This document shows positions 42,825 to 51,764 of a DNA stretch of 64,000 nucleotides, in pieces. Source of the DNA: Peribacillus sp. FSL P2-0133 (GTDB taxonomy: Bacteria; Bacillota; Bacilli; Bacillales; DSM-1321); NCBI RefSeq assembly GCF_037975445.1, contig NZ_CP150254.1, positions 3,284,001 through 3,348,000 of the forward strand, read 5' to 3'. Both the position numbers and the translations under genes were made by a program. Below the pieces are notes generated by a model. The model ran no database searches. It saw only the letters and a program-made list of their open reading frames with translations, and was not told where the DNA came from. Each line of letters starts with the position of its first letter. Within the stretch, counting starts at the first letter, position 1.

Positions 42825-43352
42825 TTAATCCTGGTGGGGCATAACATAGACAACCCCGTTTTTAACTTCGATGATCAAGACCTTTGAATCCGAAACAATT
42901 CCTTCATTCTTATAACTGGCCGCAGTTTTCGCGATGCTTCCACTGATGCTTTCAATAAGGACTTCCCCAAACCCGTCAACCGGGATTGATGTCAGAACCC
43001 TGCCGACCCTCCCTCTCAGATCATTATCATGAAATGTCAAACTTTCTTCCGCTGATGAGATGGGAAGCAAAACAAATACATTCAGTAAAGTGACGATGGT
43101 AAATGAAATGATCAGGGAAATGCCGGCACTCAATCCAGCATGAAGTCCTGAAAGAGATTCAAGTAAAAACCCACTCGCAAAAAACACGGTCAAAAAGCTA
43201 AAAATGAGTGTAGGATTAAATATATCCGGTAATTCAAGGCCGGAAAATATATCATTAAACAAGATAAATAAGAATGTTAGCCCCCCGAATATAATTAATC
43301 CATATAAATAGACTGTTTCTAATGGAACCCCAAATAACTCCATCTCTTTCAT
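42825..43352 (-). CDS. yuaF: NfeD-like membrane protein YuaF
   Basis: 175 residues: three to four membrane helices in the first 110 residues and a C-terminal OB-fold NfeD domain (DLRGRVGRVLTSIPVDGFGE then VLIESISGSI). NfeD proteins are the partners of flotillin-family proteins, and the B. subtilis order yuaF-floT is kept. GAAAGGATG-type ribosome site. Confidence 0.92.
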   Translation of the reverse strand: MKEMELFGVPLETVYLYGLIIFGGLTFLFILFNDIFSGLELPDIFNPTLIFSFLTVFFASGFLLESLSGLHAGLSAGISLIISFTIVTLLNVFVLLPISSAEESLTFHDNDLRGRVGRVLTSIPVDGFGEVLIESISGSIAKTAASYKNEGIVSDSKVLIIEVKNGVVYVMPHQD

Positions 43353-43586
43353 CCTTTAAATTCGATTTTTTCCAAGCCGCATACTATTTTAAGGACCTGG
43401 GATAAGCGTTTTACCAACATTGATAGTTTATTGTTATAATCCCCTCCATTTTCTTCGCTTACCATTCATACGAACTATGCATTAAAAAAGTTTCATTTAT
43501 TTTCCAAGTTTTGAATTTTACCCTTGTGTTCACTTACAAACAATGTAGTCTAATAAATCATTAATGAATTAAAATCCATAATATCA

Positions 43587-43615
43587 TTGACAGTGTTTAG
43601 TTAACATATTAAAAT
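43587..43615 (+). promoter_or_regulatory. bioY sigma-A promoter
   Basis: TTGACA, 17-base spacer, TAAAAT: close to consensus. It is overlapped by the BirA operator. Confidence 0.8.
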
Positions 43616-43631
43616 TCTTTATATGTTAACT
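43597..43631 (+). promoter_or_regulatory. BirA operator of bioY
   Basis: TTAGTTAACA then, after about 17 bases, TGTTAACT: the inverted pair typical of Firmicute BirA boxes. It covers the -10 element, so biotin-loaded BirA would block transcription. It also covers the ATG at 43623, which argues that the real start is the later one. Confidence 0.85.
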
Positions 43632-43667
43632 CGTCATATAAATAGGTTTACATTAGGGGGAAGCACA

Positions 43668-44240
43668 ATGAAGGAGCGTCATGAGAAGTTAAGAATGATG
43701 ATGGTTACAGCTTTATTTGCAGCACTTATAGGAATACTTGCCCAAATTACAATTCCACTGCCCTTAGTACCGATTACAGGACAGACTCTAGCAGTCGGAC
43801 TGGCAGCAACGATACTCGGTTCACGTTATGGAACTTCTTCCGTTTTATTATACTTGTTCATAGGGGCAGCGGGAGTGCCGGTATTCGCTGAAATGTCTGG
43901 AGGATTAGCTAAGATATTCGGTCCGACAGGCGGTTATTTATTATCCTATATCCCGACAGTATATATAACGGGGCTGATATTGGAAAAAAACCGTTTCTCA
44001 GTTGCAATGGCTTTCCTTGCCAATACAATCGGGATGATAATTACTTTAGTCATCGGTACGGTTTGGTTAAAATATATGAGTTCATTATCTTGGCCAGTGG
44101 CATTTGCCAGCGGTTTTGCTCCATTTATAATCGTAGGCGTTTTAAAGGCATTCCTTGCATCATGGCTTGGCATTACAATCCGTTCAAGGTTAGCCTCGGC
44201 TAATATGCTACCAAAAAAAAATGCACCACTTTCCCAATGA
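43668..44240 (+). CDS. bioY: Biotin transporter BioY
   Basis: 190 residues with six membrane helices and the family text: ITIPLPLVPITGQTLAVGLA, GSRYGTSSVLLYLFIGAAGV PVF and GGYLLSYIP. BioY is the substrate-binding S component for biotin, alone or with an ECF module. The frame is open from ATG 43623, but ATG 43668 has AGGGGGAA five bases upstream and leaves the BirA operator outside the gene. Biotin repression through BirA is likely. Confidence 0.95.
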   Translation: MKERHEKLRMMMVTALFAALIGILAQITIPLPLVPITGQTLAVGLAATILGSRYGTSSVLLYLFIGAAGVPVFAEMSGGLAKIFGPTGGYLLSYIPTVYITGLILEKNRFSVAMAFLANTIGMIITLVIGTVWLKYMSSLSWPVAFASGFAPFIIVGVLKAFLASWLGITIRSRLASANMLPKKNAPLSQ

Positions 44241-44247
44241 TGGGTAA

Positions 44248-44289
44248 ATGAAAGAGAGGGTACTGCTTGTGGTACCCTCTCTTTCATTT
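44248..44289 (+). terminator. bioY terminator
   Basis: GAAAGAGAGGGTAC/GTACCCTCTCTTTC stem, 14 bp, with T-rich tail. The remaining bases to 44522 hold a second A/T-flanked AGACTCTT/AAGAATCT hairpin near 44325 and nothing else. Confidence 0.9.
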
Positions 44290-44522
44290 ATATTCAAATT
44301 CCCGAACACTTGCACAAAAAAAAGACTCTTAAAAAAGAATCTTTTTTACAAGTAATTATTGCGGTCCTATCCCCATAAGTCCGAATATAAATAGCAAATG
44401 TATATTATCCCCTTTGCTAACCGTAATCATTTTACTATAGTAACAGTAATTTGACAACTATTGAGGACACACATGAACATGCTGCCATTTAATTACTTAA
44501 GGATATATAGTAACGGCTTTAG

Positions 44523-45008
44523 TTACTTATTATTCACTTTATATTCTTTTTTCGTACCATCTTCGAAAACGACCTCTAAATCAAATTCTTGATAGTCATC
44601 CTTCAAATTAAAAGCTTTTGTCACTTCTTGAATGACCTCCTCCTCTGATGAATCTTTGGTGAATGTCAATTTTTCTAGAATCGGGGTCAATTCTTTCATT
44701 GCTTCATCACCGTGAACTTCATGTTTGTTAAGTTTGTCCTTGATCGAAGCTTCTGTTTGAGCTCCCATGGTATCATATTCAGCTTCGTATTCGTTATCAT
44801 TGCCTGTATAATCCGCTTCCAATTGAAAATCCTTATAAGTGAAAGGCAATTTTTCATTATTATCCGTTCCTGTTTCAGGATTATTTTCAGCTTGATTTTC
44901 ATTTTCCTGAACCGGCGGGTTTTTCACTTCATCGTTTTCTTCGCCGCATCCAGCCAAAACAAGCACAGCGGCAAACGGCACTGATAATATTTTGATTGAT
45001 CTCCTCAT
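44523..45008 (-). CDS. YusW-like lipoprotein
   Basis: 161 residues: lipoprotein signal with LVLAGCGEE (Cys about residue 21), an Asn/Glu-rich spacer, and a YusW domain (FTYKDFQLEADYTGNDNEYE, ELTPILEKLTFTKDSSEEEV, AFNLKDDYQEFDLEVVFEDG). The function of the family is unknown; the anchor places it on the outer face of the membrane. AGGAGG precedes the ATG. Confidence 0.85.
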   Translation of the reverse strand: MRRSIKILSVPFAAVLVLAGCGEENDEVKNPPVQENENQAENNPETGTDNNEKLPFTYKDFQLEADYTGNDNEYEAEYDTMGAQTEASIKDKLNKHEVHGDEAMKELTPILEKLTFTKDSSEEEVIQEVTKAFNLKDDYQEFDLEVVFEDGTKKEYKVNNK

Positions 45009-45105
45009 GAGTTTTTCCTCCTTTAGTCTGTATACCTTATCTATTTCCTAATAGAGGTCAAATAAAACTCAAGATTTCCTCATATACATTAAATCGACCA
45101 AGTGA

Positions 45106-45750
45106 TCATAGTGGAAGGATATAAAACAATACGGCAAAAAAGTGTGTGACAGATCCCCCAAGCACGAATAAATGCCAAACCGCGTGATGAAACGGAAAAC
45201 CGCGCCAAACATAAAATATGGCTCCAAACGTATAAAGCAATCCACCTGCAATCAGTAACTGGATACCAGCTGTTGGCATCGTTGCTGTAAGTGGTCCCCA
45301 AACGATAACGATCATCCACCCCATTGCAATATAGAGAATCGTCGAAAGGAAGAGGAATTTTTTCACATAGAAAGCTTTGAAGACGACCCCAACTATGGCA
45401 ACTCCCCAAATTATACCCAGCAGTGTCCAGCCTAGTGACCCTTGGATCACAAGAAGCATGATTGGCGTGTATGTTCCTGCAATGAATATATATATGGCTG
45501 AATGATCAAAGATTTCAAATATATCCTTTGTTTTGCCCTCTGGAAAACTATGCACTAAAGTGGAAGAGACGTATAAAAGTAGCATGGAAACACCATAAAT
45601 GACTGAAATGACTATATGCCAAGGCGATCCTGTTTGGGCTGAGAATATGATTAAAAACACAAGTGCTGCAATACTTAACAAAACGCCGACACCGTGGGTT
45701 ATCGCATTGACCACTTCTTCTTTTTTTGTATAAACATGTGTATTAGCCAT
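45106..45750 (-). CDS. Hemolysin III/PAQR-family membrane protein (YplQ-like)
   Basis: 214 residues, seven membrane helices. Family motifs: EVVNAITHGVGVLLSIAALV, YVSSTLVHSFPEGKTKDIFE (Ser and His of the PAQR active site), FDHSAIYIFIAGTYTPIMLL, and HHAVWHLFVLGGSVTHFFAV with the last His pair. PAQR proteins are thought to be zinc-dependent membrane hydrolases; in Bacillus YplQ has been linked to fatty-acid or membrane homeostasis. It is divergent from the ArsR gene with the 46-bp palindrome between them. Confidence 0.92.
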   Translation of the reverse strand: MANTHVYTKKEEVVNAITHGVGVLLSIAALVFLIIFSAQTGSPWHIVISVIYGVSMLLLYVSSTLVHSFPEGKTKDIFEIFDHSAIYIFIAGTYTPIMLLVIQGSLGWTLLGIIWGVAIVGVVFKAFYVKKFLFLSTILYIAMGWMIVIVWGPLTATMPTAGIQLLIAGGLLYTFGAIFYVWRGFPFHHAVWHLFVLGGSVTHFFAVLFYILPL

Positions 45751-45852
45751 GTTACAGCTCCTTAATTCCGCATTAATTTTTTAGTATTCAACTAAAGTAT
45801 ACATTAGATCTTCCAAGCAATATAGAAAAGTGAATATTAACTTGATTATCAC

Positions 45853-45898
45853 CCCTTAATTAGATTATCATCTAATTAGATGATAATCTAATTAAGGG
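45853..45898. promoter_or_regulatory. 46-bp perfect palindrome at the arsR-DUF2087 start
   Basis: Arms CCCTTAATTAGATTATCATC+TAA and the exact complement meet with no spacer. Within it ATTAGAT(G/T)ATAATCTAAT halves form ArsR-like operator units. The right arm ends in the GGG of the ribosome site (GGGAGGG), so it could act both as an operator and as an RNA hairpin hiding that site. Confidence 0.8.
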
Positions 45899-45908
45899 AG
45901 GGATTAAA

Positions 45909-46496
45909 GTGCAACTAGAAAAATTGGTCGCTTTCCATAAAACGATTGGTGATGTAACAAGGATTAGAATTATATCCATCCTGGCAAATGGTCCAAAACA
46001 CGGACAGGCACTTGCCGGAATATTAAAATTGACGGCCCCGACAATCTCACACCATTTAACTAAATTGAAGGACATTAATTTAGTGAAGGATCGAAGGGAA
46101 AAAAATACGGTATATTATTTTTTGAATGAAGATGTCCTGAAGCATTATTCATCAGCATTACCTAAAATGGTTTCAACTAAGGGGGATTCCAATAAAATGG
46201 ATAATCAAAAGCTGAATTTAGAACACAAAAAGATCCTTGAAAACTTTTTGATGCCAGATGGTCGATTAAAAACCATACCTGCACAGAGAAAAAAGAAAAT
46301 GATCGTTCTTCATCATATAGCCAGCCTTTTGGAAAAGGGACGGAAATATCCAGAAAAAGAATTGAATGAATTCATCCAGTCTTTCCATGATGATTATGCA
46401 ACAATAAGACGTGAACTAATTATCGGGAGTATCATGTACCGTGAAAACAGCATTTATGAATTGAATCCCCGCGAGATGTGGGCTGATATCGTTTAA
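45909..46496 (+). CDS. ArsR-family regulator with DUF2087 domain
   Basis: 195 residues. Residues 1-90 are an ArsR winged helix (IGDVTRIRIISILANGPKHG, LKLTAPTISHHLTKLKDINL as recognition helix), without the CxC metal site. The C-terminal DUF2087 domain (about 110-190) has LMPDGRLKTIPAQRKKKMIV and YATIRRELIIGSIMYRENSI. Such fusions are transcriptional regulators with an unknown signal. It starts at GTG 45909 right after the palindrome, suggesting tight autoregulation. Confidence 0.9.
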   Translation: MQLEKLVAFHKTIGDVTRIRIISILANGPKHGQALAGILKLTAPTISHHLTKLKDINLVKDRREKNTVYYFLNEDVLKHYSSALPKMVSTKGDSNKMDNQKLNLEHKKILENFLMPDGRLKTIPAQRKKKMIVLHHIASLLEKGRKYPEKELNEFIQSFHDDYATIRRELIIGSIMYRENSIYELNPREMWADIV

Positions 46497-46512
46497 CGGA
46501 AGGTTTCAAAAA

Positions 46513-46550
46513 TAAAAAACCGGCCTCCCCTTTGGAAAGCCGGTTCTTAT
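46513..46550. terminator. Bidirectional terminator
   Basis: AAAAACCGGC/GCCGGTTCTT stem between the ArsR gene and the convergent cell-wall hydrolase gene. Confidence 0.8.
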
Positions 46551-46558
46551 GATATAGT

Positions 46559-47158
46559 TTATATGGCAAAATGGTGGCCGCCGATAATTTTTATTACATC
46601 TAATTGTTTCATCCATTCACTGTCCGAAATACTAGGATTCCAAAAATACAAGGCATCATTTGTATACCCATGAATCGCCAATGCTTCATTGACAGCTTTC
46701 TTGGCATCATCTCCTGCTGGTTTATTTATACTGCCATCACCAACAGGCGAGAATTGGTTTTTTTGATAAATCACTTCCCGTACCGTATCAGGAAATTCAT
46801 CGCTATCAAGACGATTCAAAACAACTCCTGCCACCTCAACCTTACCTCTGTATGGCTCCCCTTTAGCTTCTGCATGCACAAGCCTTGCTAATAATTCTTT
46901 ATCTTTTTCATTCATTACATGTGGAATAATTAATGTTTTACCGGGCTCGGCAACATTATTTACATTATTATTGACTTCTTTCAACTTTCCGATTGGAACA
47001 CCGTACTGCTTCGCAATATCCCATATCGATTCACCTTGTTTAATGACATGTTTGGTTGCTCCATCCGAAGCTTTACTGGTCGTTCCCTTAGGAAAAGCTA
47101 TCCCAAGTATGATGACACTTAGAGTCATTATCACGGTTAATAATACTGATAATTTCAT
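46559..47158 (-). CDS. LysM-SleB/CwlJ-type cell wall hydrolase (YkvT-like)
   Basis: 199 residues: signal peptide (1-30), one LysM (HVIKQGESIWDIAKQYGVPI) and a Hydrolase_2 catalytic domain (LLARLVHAEAKGEPYRGKVE with the catalytic Glu, VAGVVLNRLDS, EVIYQKNQFSPVGDG). It is related to the spore cortex-lytic enzymes SleB and CwlJ, and the LysM plus Hydrolase_2 layout is that of B. subtilis YkvT. It acts on peptidoglycan, perhaps spore cortex. Confidence 0.9.
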   Translation of the reverse strand: MKLSVLLTVIMTLSVIILGIAFPKGTTSKASDGATKHVIKQGESIWDIAKQYGVPIGKLKEVNNNVNNVAEPGKTLIIPHVMNEKDKELLARLVHAEAKGEPYRGKVEVAGVVLNRLDSDEFPDTVREVIYQKNQFSPVGDGSINKPAGDDAKKAVNEALAIHGYTNDALYFWNPSISDSEWMKQLDVIKIIGGHHFAI

Positions 47159-47271
47159 CCTGTAACCTCCTCGTTAAGCATCTTCCAAGGATAACAGACC
47201 ATATGGGAGAAAACAGTGCTAAATTTTTTCCAAGGAAATGAAGGAAAAATTTTCACGGGGGTCTATTAACT

Positions 47272-47841
47272 TCAGAATTTTAATGATTCCCATTCTTCCC
47301 GTAGCATTCCCATTCTGATTGAATCATAATAATAACCATCATGATAACGGCATTTTCTCATTCTTCCCTCTACTTGCATACCTACCTTTTCTCCAACTGC
47401 GATCATGCGTTCATTACCTGACCATGTCGTCAGACCCACCCGCTCAATCTCCATTTTTTCGAATAAATAGCCTATGAATAACATTAACGATTCTGTTCCA
47501 TAACCGCCATTCCAATACTTGGGCTCAAATATCGTAATTCCGATTTCAAGCCAACGGGAAGGTTCATGTTCCCAGTAATATACAACAGATCCTATTATTT
47601 GATCATTTTTTTCCAGTAATAGCTCAGAGTAAGCCCCCATTTTTTCATCATAGGTTCTATGCTTCGCTTCTTTATCGATATATGTTTGGAAATCAATGAG
47701 TTCAAGTGGATGATAAGGTGCATCCCACTTTTTCCATTCTGGATCGGCTTCTCCATATTTCAGGCTCCATAAACGTTTTAAATCGGCTTGTTTAACATTC
47801 CTCAATATTACTTTACTTCCTTCAATCCAAACATCGTCCAA
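47272..47841 (-). CDS. GNAT acetyltransferase (RimL-like)
   Basis: 189 residues from TTG 47841, seven bases after GGGAGG; the frame extends further but overlaps yugU and lacks a site. Motifs: VILRNVKQADLKRLW at the N-terminus, WLEIGITIFEPKYWNGGYGT (acetyl-CoA loop), MEIERVGLTTWSGNERMIAV and GMQVEGRMRKCRYHDGYYYD, the typical end of RimJ/RimL-type enzymes. The acceptor is unknown. Translationally close to yugU. Confidence 0.85.
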   Translation of the reverse strand: MDDVWIEGSKVILRNVKQADLKRLWSLKYGEADPEWKKWDAPYHPLELIDFQTYIDKEAKHRTYDEKMGAYSELLLEKNDQIIGSVVYYWEHEPSRWLEIGITIFEPKYWNGGYGTESLMLFIGYLFEKMEIERVGLTTWSGNERMIAVGEKVGMQVEGRMRKCRYHDGYYYDSIRMGMLREEWESLKF

Positions 47842-47882
47842 TCCGCTTCCTCCCACTTCAACCTTGCACCGTACTTTCCAAT

Positions 47883-48287
47883 TTACCTGTCGACACATAA
47901 TTTAATAAAATATTGCCTATCTCTGGGACCATCGAATTCACAAAAATATACACCTTGCCAAGTGCCAAGTATCAAGCTCCCTTTATGGATGATCACCTGC
48001 TGTGAAGAGCCAACCGTACTTGATTTCAAATGGGCTGCCGTGTTTCCTTCCATATGTAAATCCAATGTATGATTCCATGGGTATTGCTCATCCAGTCTTC
48101 TTAGCATATCCTTTTTGACATCGGGATCGGCATTTTCATTAATCGTGACCCCTGCTGTCGTATGTGGACAATATATAAGAGCTATCCCCTCTTGAATCCC
48201 CTTTTCCTTGATGAATGCCTGTACTTCTGTCGTAACATCAATCATATCATCTCTTTTCGTAGTTTTTAAGGTATTTTTCTTCAGCAT
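47883..48287 (-). CDS. yugU: YjbQ/UPF0047-family protein YugU
   Basis: 134 residues with the complete family signature: [20 protein letters not shown], then [44 protein letters not shown] and FDGPRDR. The conserved His and Glu residues are present. Members show weak thiamin-phosphate-synthase-like activity but the cellular role is open. AAAGGAG before the ATG. Confidence 0.92.
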   Translation of the reverse strand: MLKKNTLKTTKRDDMIDVTTEVQAFIKEKGIQEGIALIYCPHTTAGVTINENADPDVKKDMLRRLDEQYPWNHTLDLHMEGNTAAHLKSSTVGSSQQVIIHKGSLILGTWQGVYFCEFDGPRDRQYFIKLCVDR

Positions 48288-48788
48288 GTACGTTCACTCC
48301 TTTTGTTCGATTTTATATTCCATTACCCATAAACATAAAAATTCATGCTTTAATAAACCAGTCGATATTAAGATTAGCAAACCTTATTATAATTATTTTG
48401 TTTTAATATTTAAGGAATGAGGGGGGGATTTTAAGTCAACATTTCCAATTAGCCACTCCTGCATATAAAGTGGACCGATTGAGGAAGTTTTTCACGGAAA
48501 TTCTATTTAAAAAAGAAACCTGCAACCTTAAAATGCTAAGGGCGAGTGTGGTTTGAATCCGGATCGATCAATTGAGGACTGCGCGAAAAATCCCATCCAG
48601 CTCTGATAGTTGAAAATCAGATGGCTATAGGCTTCTAGCCACATTTAATAATTAATCATATATCTTTTAAAGTGAGCGAGGTTTCCTGAAGCGAACCGCA
48701 TTTTTGTATCACCCTTTCGGCAACCGGACTGAAGTTTTGGATTGGATACTAGAAAAGCGGATGCGCTGTAATTAGATGCGCTTTCATA
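48288..48788. other. Gene-free region
   Basis: About 500 bases without a supported frame. A short direct repeat of GATGCGCT occurs at 48760-48781. Some text on the minus strand looks protein-like (QSSIDRSGFKPHSPLAF) but is broken by stops within 20 codons; it may be an old transposase relic, which I could not confirm. Confidence 0.35.
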
Positions 48789-48835
48789 CTAAAGACAAAC
48801 TCGATGAAAATCGAGTTTGTCTTTAGTTTTTTTAT
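48789..48835. terminator. Strong hairpin with T-run
   Basis: CTAAAGACAAACTCGAT pairs perfectly with its complement across GAAA, then TTTTTTTA. No gene ends just before it on the plus strand, so it may belong to a lost gene. Confidence 0.75.
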
Positions 48836-48933
48836 TTTAGGCTATGTTAATTTTCATTGTTGAATTACGATTGAAATAACAGCTAATCGAATAAAATGAA
48901 TTTTATCCTCTTGTGTAAGTTGACCATATATCA

Positions 48934-49170
48934 TTAGTTCTCACCCAACTCTAACTCCTTTATGGTCATGCCATCCGTGGTTAATCGGAATAGACCGAAC
49001 ATCACTGGATTAGCTTGCACCAATCCTTCACGCACTAAATCTTTAAGAGTCTGATTTACACAGGATAGGTTTCCCCATTCTTTCGGAAGACGGCCAGCAA
49101 TTTGAATCGGTGTCTGCCAATCAGTGGTTAATGATAGCAAAAAGTTTCGTTGTTTTGGGGTCAAGTCCAT
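48934..49170 (-). CDS. Small winged-helix protein (78 aa)
   Basis: A compact DNA-binding-like protein: LTPKQRNFLLSLTTDWQTPI, IAGRLPKEWGNLSCVNQTLK, DLVREGLVQANPVMFGLFRL TTDG has the spacing of a winged helix (helix, helix, recognition helix, wing). No precise family is recognised. ATG 49170 follows GGGAGGAAG. It is isolated between gene-free stretches. Confidence 0.6.
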   Translation of the reverse strand: MDLTPKQRNFLLSLTTDWQTPIQIAGRLPKEWGNLSCVNQTLKDLVREGLVQANPVMFGLFRLTTDGMTIKELELGEN

Positions 49171-49776
49171 AATTACTTCCTCCCTGTTTTTAGGTCACAT
49201 TACTATATTGTACGTTCTTAATGACTGATAAGTTTCGTTAACGGTAATAAACAGCTATCTACAATGATTTTTCTTATAGATATATTATCACTTCAATATT
49301 GTGAAACCCCAATTAGCCAAAGCTCGATCGGCACTAAATTGATATCGGACAATCCGCTCTGCCAAGATGCTTAAATGACTTTTTCTTCGTTTGGAATAAG
49401 CAAAGGATTGGAACCTTGTCGCTTTAAACCAGATGGTACAAAAGGTGTTAAAGGACTCTACCACACCCAGAATGAATAATTATCACAGTGGTTTAAAAGG
49501 CTGGGTGCAATGATTCAATGGTGTAGCAAAAAAAACTCGACAATTATTTGAGTTGGTTTTAATTTTTAGATATAGTGAAACATCTATCATAAGGAAACAG
49601 GTGCCATCAAGGAAGAAAACAAGGAGATTAAAGAAAGGCAACTGATCCTGAGAGTAGCTACTATGTGCAAGAGAACAAAACAGTTTGCCTATTCGTTTCA
49701 TGCGGCAGCAGTAAATACGCATGATAGTCATCTTAGATCCTCTATTTATAACTGCTTCCATCCAATAAAATTCAAA
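49171..49776. other. Gene-free region with possible decayed coding text
   Basis: On the minus strand FKATRFQSFAYSKRRKSHLS then ILAERIVRYQFSADRALANW (about 49315-49440) reads like protein but has no start and soon meets stops. Nothing else is supported. Confidence 0.3.
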
Positions 49777-49855
49777 AAGGTTCCGGAATGATGCCATTCC
49801 GAAACCTTTTTGTCTACAAACTGAATGCGGATCCAATGCACTTGGACCCGCTTTC
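49777..49855. terminator. Tandem hairpins ending the fru operon
   Basis: AAAAAGGTTCCGGAAT/ATTCCGAAACCTTTTT (49777-49815) and a second stem GCGGaTCCA/TGGAcCCGC (49827-49850). The fruA stop is 13 bases beyond on the minus strand. Confidence 0.75.
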
Positions 49856-49867
49856 TTTCAGTTTTTT

Positions 49868-51760
49868 TTATATCCGTTTCTTTTTCCAGAACCCTAATAG
49901 TAAGGCGGTGATGAGGGATCCTATTAAAATGGCCAACAAATAGAAAAATGGGTGATTGACAAGTGGGATGACAAATATTCCACCATGTGGTGCAGGGAGA
50001 GTCACGTTAAAAGCCATTGACAGTGCTCCCGCAGTCGCTGCACCGACAACACTACTGACGATAACACGCAATGGATCCGCTGCCGCAAAAGGAATCGCTC
50101 CTTCTGTAATGAACGAAGCACCCATGAAGTAATTAGTGAATCCTGATTTTCTTTCCATTTCAGTGAATTTGCTTTTAAAAAGTGTAGTGGCAAAGGCAAT
50201 CCCTAGAGGAGGAACCATTCCACCAGCCATTACAGCAGCGTGCGGTCCGAAACTTTGTGCTTCAATGGCCGCTAGCCCAAATGTGAAGGCAGCCTTGTTT
50301 AGGGGGCCACCCATATCTACAGCCATCATCCCTCCAAGAATCAAGCCAAGGAATATTGCGTTCGTACCAGATAAACCTTGCAGCCAATTGGTCAAGCCCA
50401 TGTTAATTGCGGTTACTGGTTCATTTATGAGAAATAACATGATAAACCCTGTAATTAACATACCGAATACAGGATAGAGTAAAACCGGTTTAATGCCATC
50501 GAGTGTTTGCGGTAATCTGGAAAACAATTTTCTTAAAAGTAAGACGACATAACCTGCAAGGAAACCAGCGATCAGTCCGCCAAGAAAACCGGCATTAGCC
50601 TGTGCTGCCAATAATCCCCCTACCATACCAGGAGCAAAACCCGGACGGTCGGCAATACTTGAAGCAATGAATCCAGCCAGGACAGGGACAAGTAAGAAGA
50701 AGGCACCATTTCCCCCGCCAATATCACTTAATGCTTTGGCAATGGGATTATAATCCGGATTTGCTGGATCGGCTGCCTCGATTCCAAAAAAGAAAGAAAG
50801 CGCAATCAAGATTCCGCCCCCGACGACAAATGGAAGCATATTACTTACGCCATTCATTAAGTGCTTGTAAATCCCCAATCCTCCTTTTGCTGAATCACCT
50901 TCATCACTTTTATCGTTTCCTGTTCCTTTGTAAACAGGGGCATCCTGATTCAAGGCTCTGGTTAACAGCTCCTCGGTCTTCCGGATTCCATGGGCTACTG
51001 GGACCACAATGACATGTTTTCCATTAAATCGATCCATTTCCACCTGCTTATCAGCTGCAACGATAATCGCATCCGCCTCATCAATTTCTGCGGAGGTTAA
51101 TCCATTTTTGATTCCTGTGGAACCATTTGTTTCGACTTTGAAATCGATTCCCATTTCCTTAGCTTTAGCCTTTAACGCATCGGCAGCCATATAAGTATGG
51201 GCAATTCCTGTTGGACAAGCTGTAACGGCTAGGATTTTACCTCCTTTATTGTTACCACTGGCAGCATTACTTGATTGCTGCTCTTCTATTTCTTCTTCAT
51301 CGGCTTCCATTTCTTTTTGATTGATTATCTCCAACACTTCCTCACCAGAAGTAGCAGAAATCAATTGGGCTCTGAATTTATCATCCATCAGTAATGAAGA
51401 AAGCCGGGAAAGGGTTTCCAAGTGATCTGCATTCGCTCCTTCACTTGCTGCAATCATAAAGAACAAATGAGCCGGCTGCCCATCAAGCGATTCATAATCC
51501 ACACCACTGACAGATTTGCCGAAACAGATGGCAGGTACCCTTACAGCACTTGTTTTTGCGTGTGGTATGGCTATCCCTTCACCAATCCCTGTGGTGCTTT
51601 GCTCTTCACGTTTTAAGATGGCAGCTTTGAAACCCTCCACATCGTTTAACCTGTCTGCATCGGCTAGCTTTCCTGATAGTTCATCAATGACTGCTTGCTT
51701 TGTAACGCTTTGCAGATTGATGATGATTGTATCCAATTTTAACAAGTCTGTAATTTTCAT
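49868..51760 (-). CDS. fruA: PTS fructose transporter EIIABC (FruA)
   Basis: 630 residues in the order EIIA, EIIB, EIIC. EIIA (1-145) has the phospho-His in GIAIPHAKTSAV. EIIB (about 170-270) has the phospho-Cys in AVTACPTGIAHTYMAADALK. EIIC (about 300-625) is a multi-helix membrane domain with GGGILIALSFFFGI, GFIASSIADRPGFAPGMVGG, NLLAAQANAGFLGG-type text and GAIPFAAADPLRV. It takes up fructose and delivers fructose-1-phosphate to FruK. Last gene of fruRKA, four bases after fruK. Confidence 0.96.
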   Translation of the reverse strand: MKITDLLKLDTIIINLQSVTKQAVIDELSGKLADADRLNDVEGFKAAILKREEQSTTGIGEGIAIPHAKTSAVRVPAICFGKSVSGVDYESLDGQPAHLFFMIAASEGANADHLETLSRLSSLLMDDKFRAQLISATSGEEVLEIINQKEMEADEEEIEEQQSSNAASGNNKGGKILAVTACPTGIAHTYMAADALKAKAKEMGIDFKVETNGSTGIKNGLTSAEIDEADAIIVAADKQVEMDRFNGKHVIVVPVAHGIRKTEELLTRALNQDAPVYKGTGNDKSDEGDSAKGGLGIYKHLMNGVSNMLPFVVGGGILIALSFFFGIEAADPANPDYNPIAKALSDIGGGNGAFFLLVPVLAGFIASSIADRPGFAPGMVGGLLAAQANAGFLGGLIAGFLAGYVVLLLRKLFSRLPQTLDGIKPVLLYPVFGMLITGFIMLFLINEPVTAINMGLTNWLQGLSGTNAIFLGLILGGMMAVDMGGPLNKAAFTFGLAAIEAQSFGPHAAVMAGGMVPPLGIAFATTLFKSKFTEMERKSGFTNYFMGASFITEGAIPFAAADPLRVIVSSVVGAATAGALSMAFNVTLPAPHGGIFVIPLVNHPFFYLLAILIGSLITALLLGFWKKKRI

Positions 51761-51764
51761 AGAG

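Noticed and set aside
43623..43667. Upstream ATG for bioY
   Set aside because: It lies inside the BirA operator and lacks a ribosome site; ATG 43668 has AGGGGGAA.
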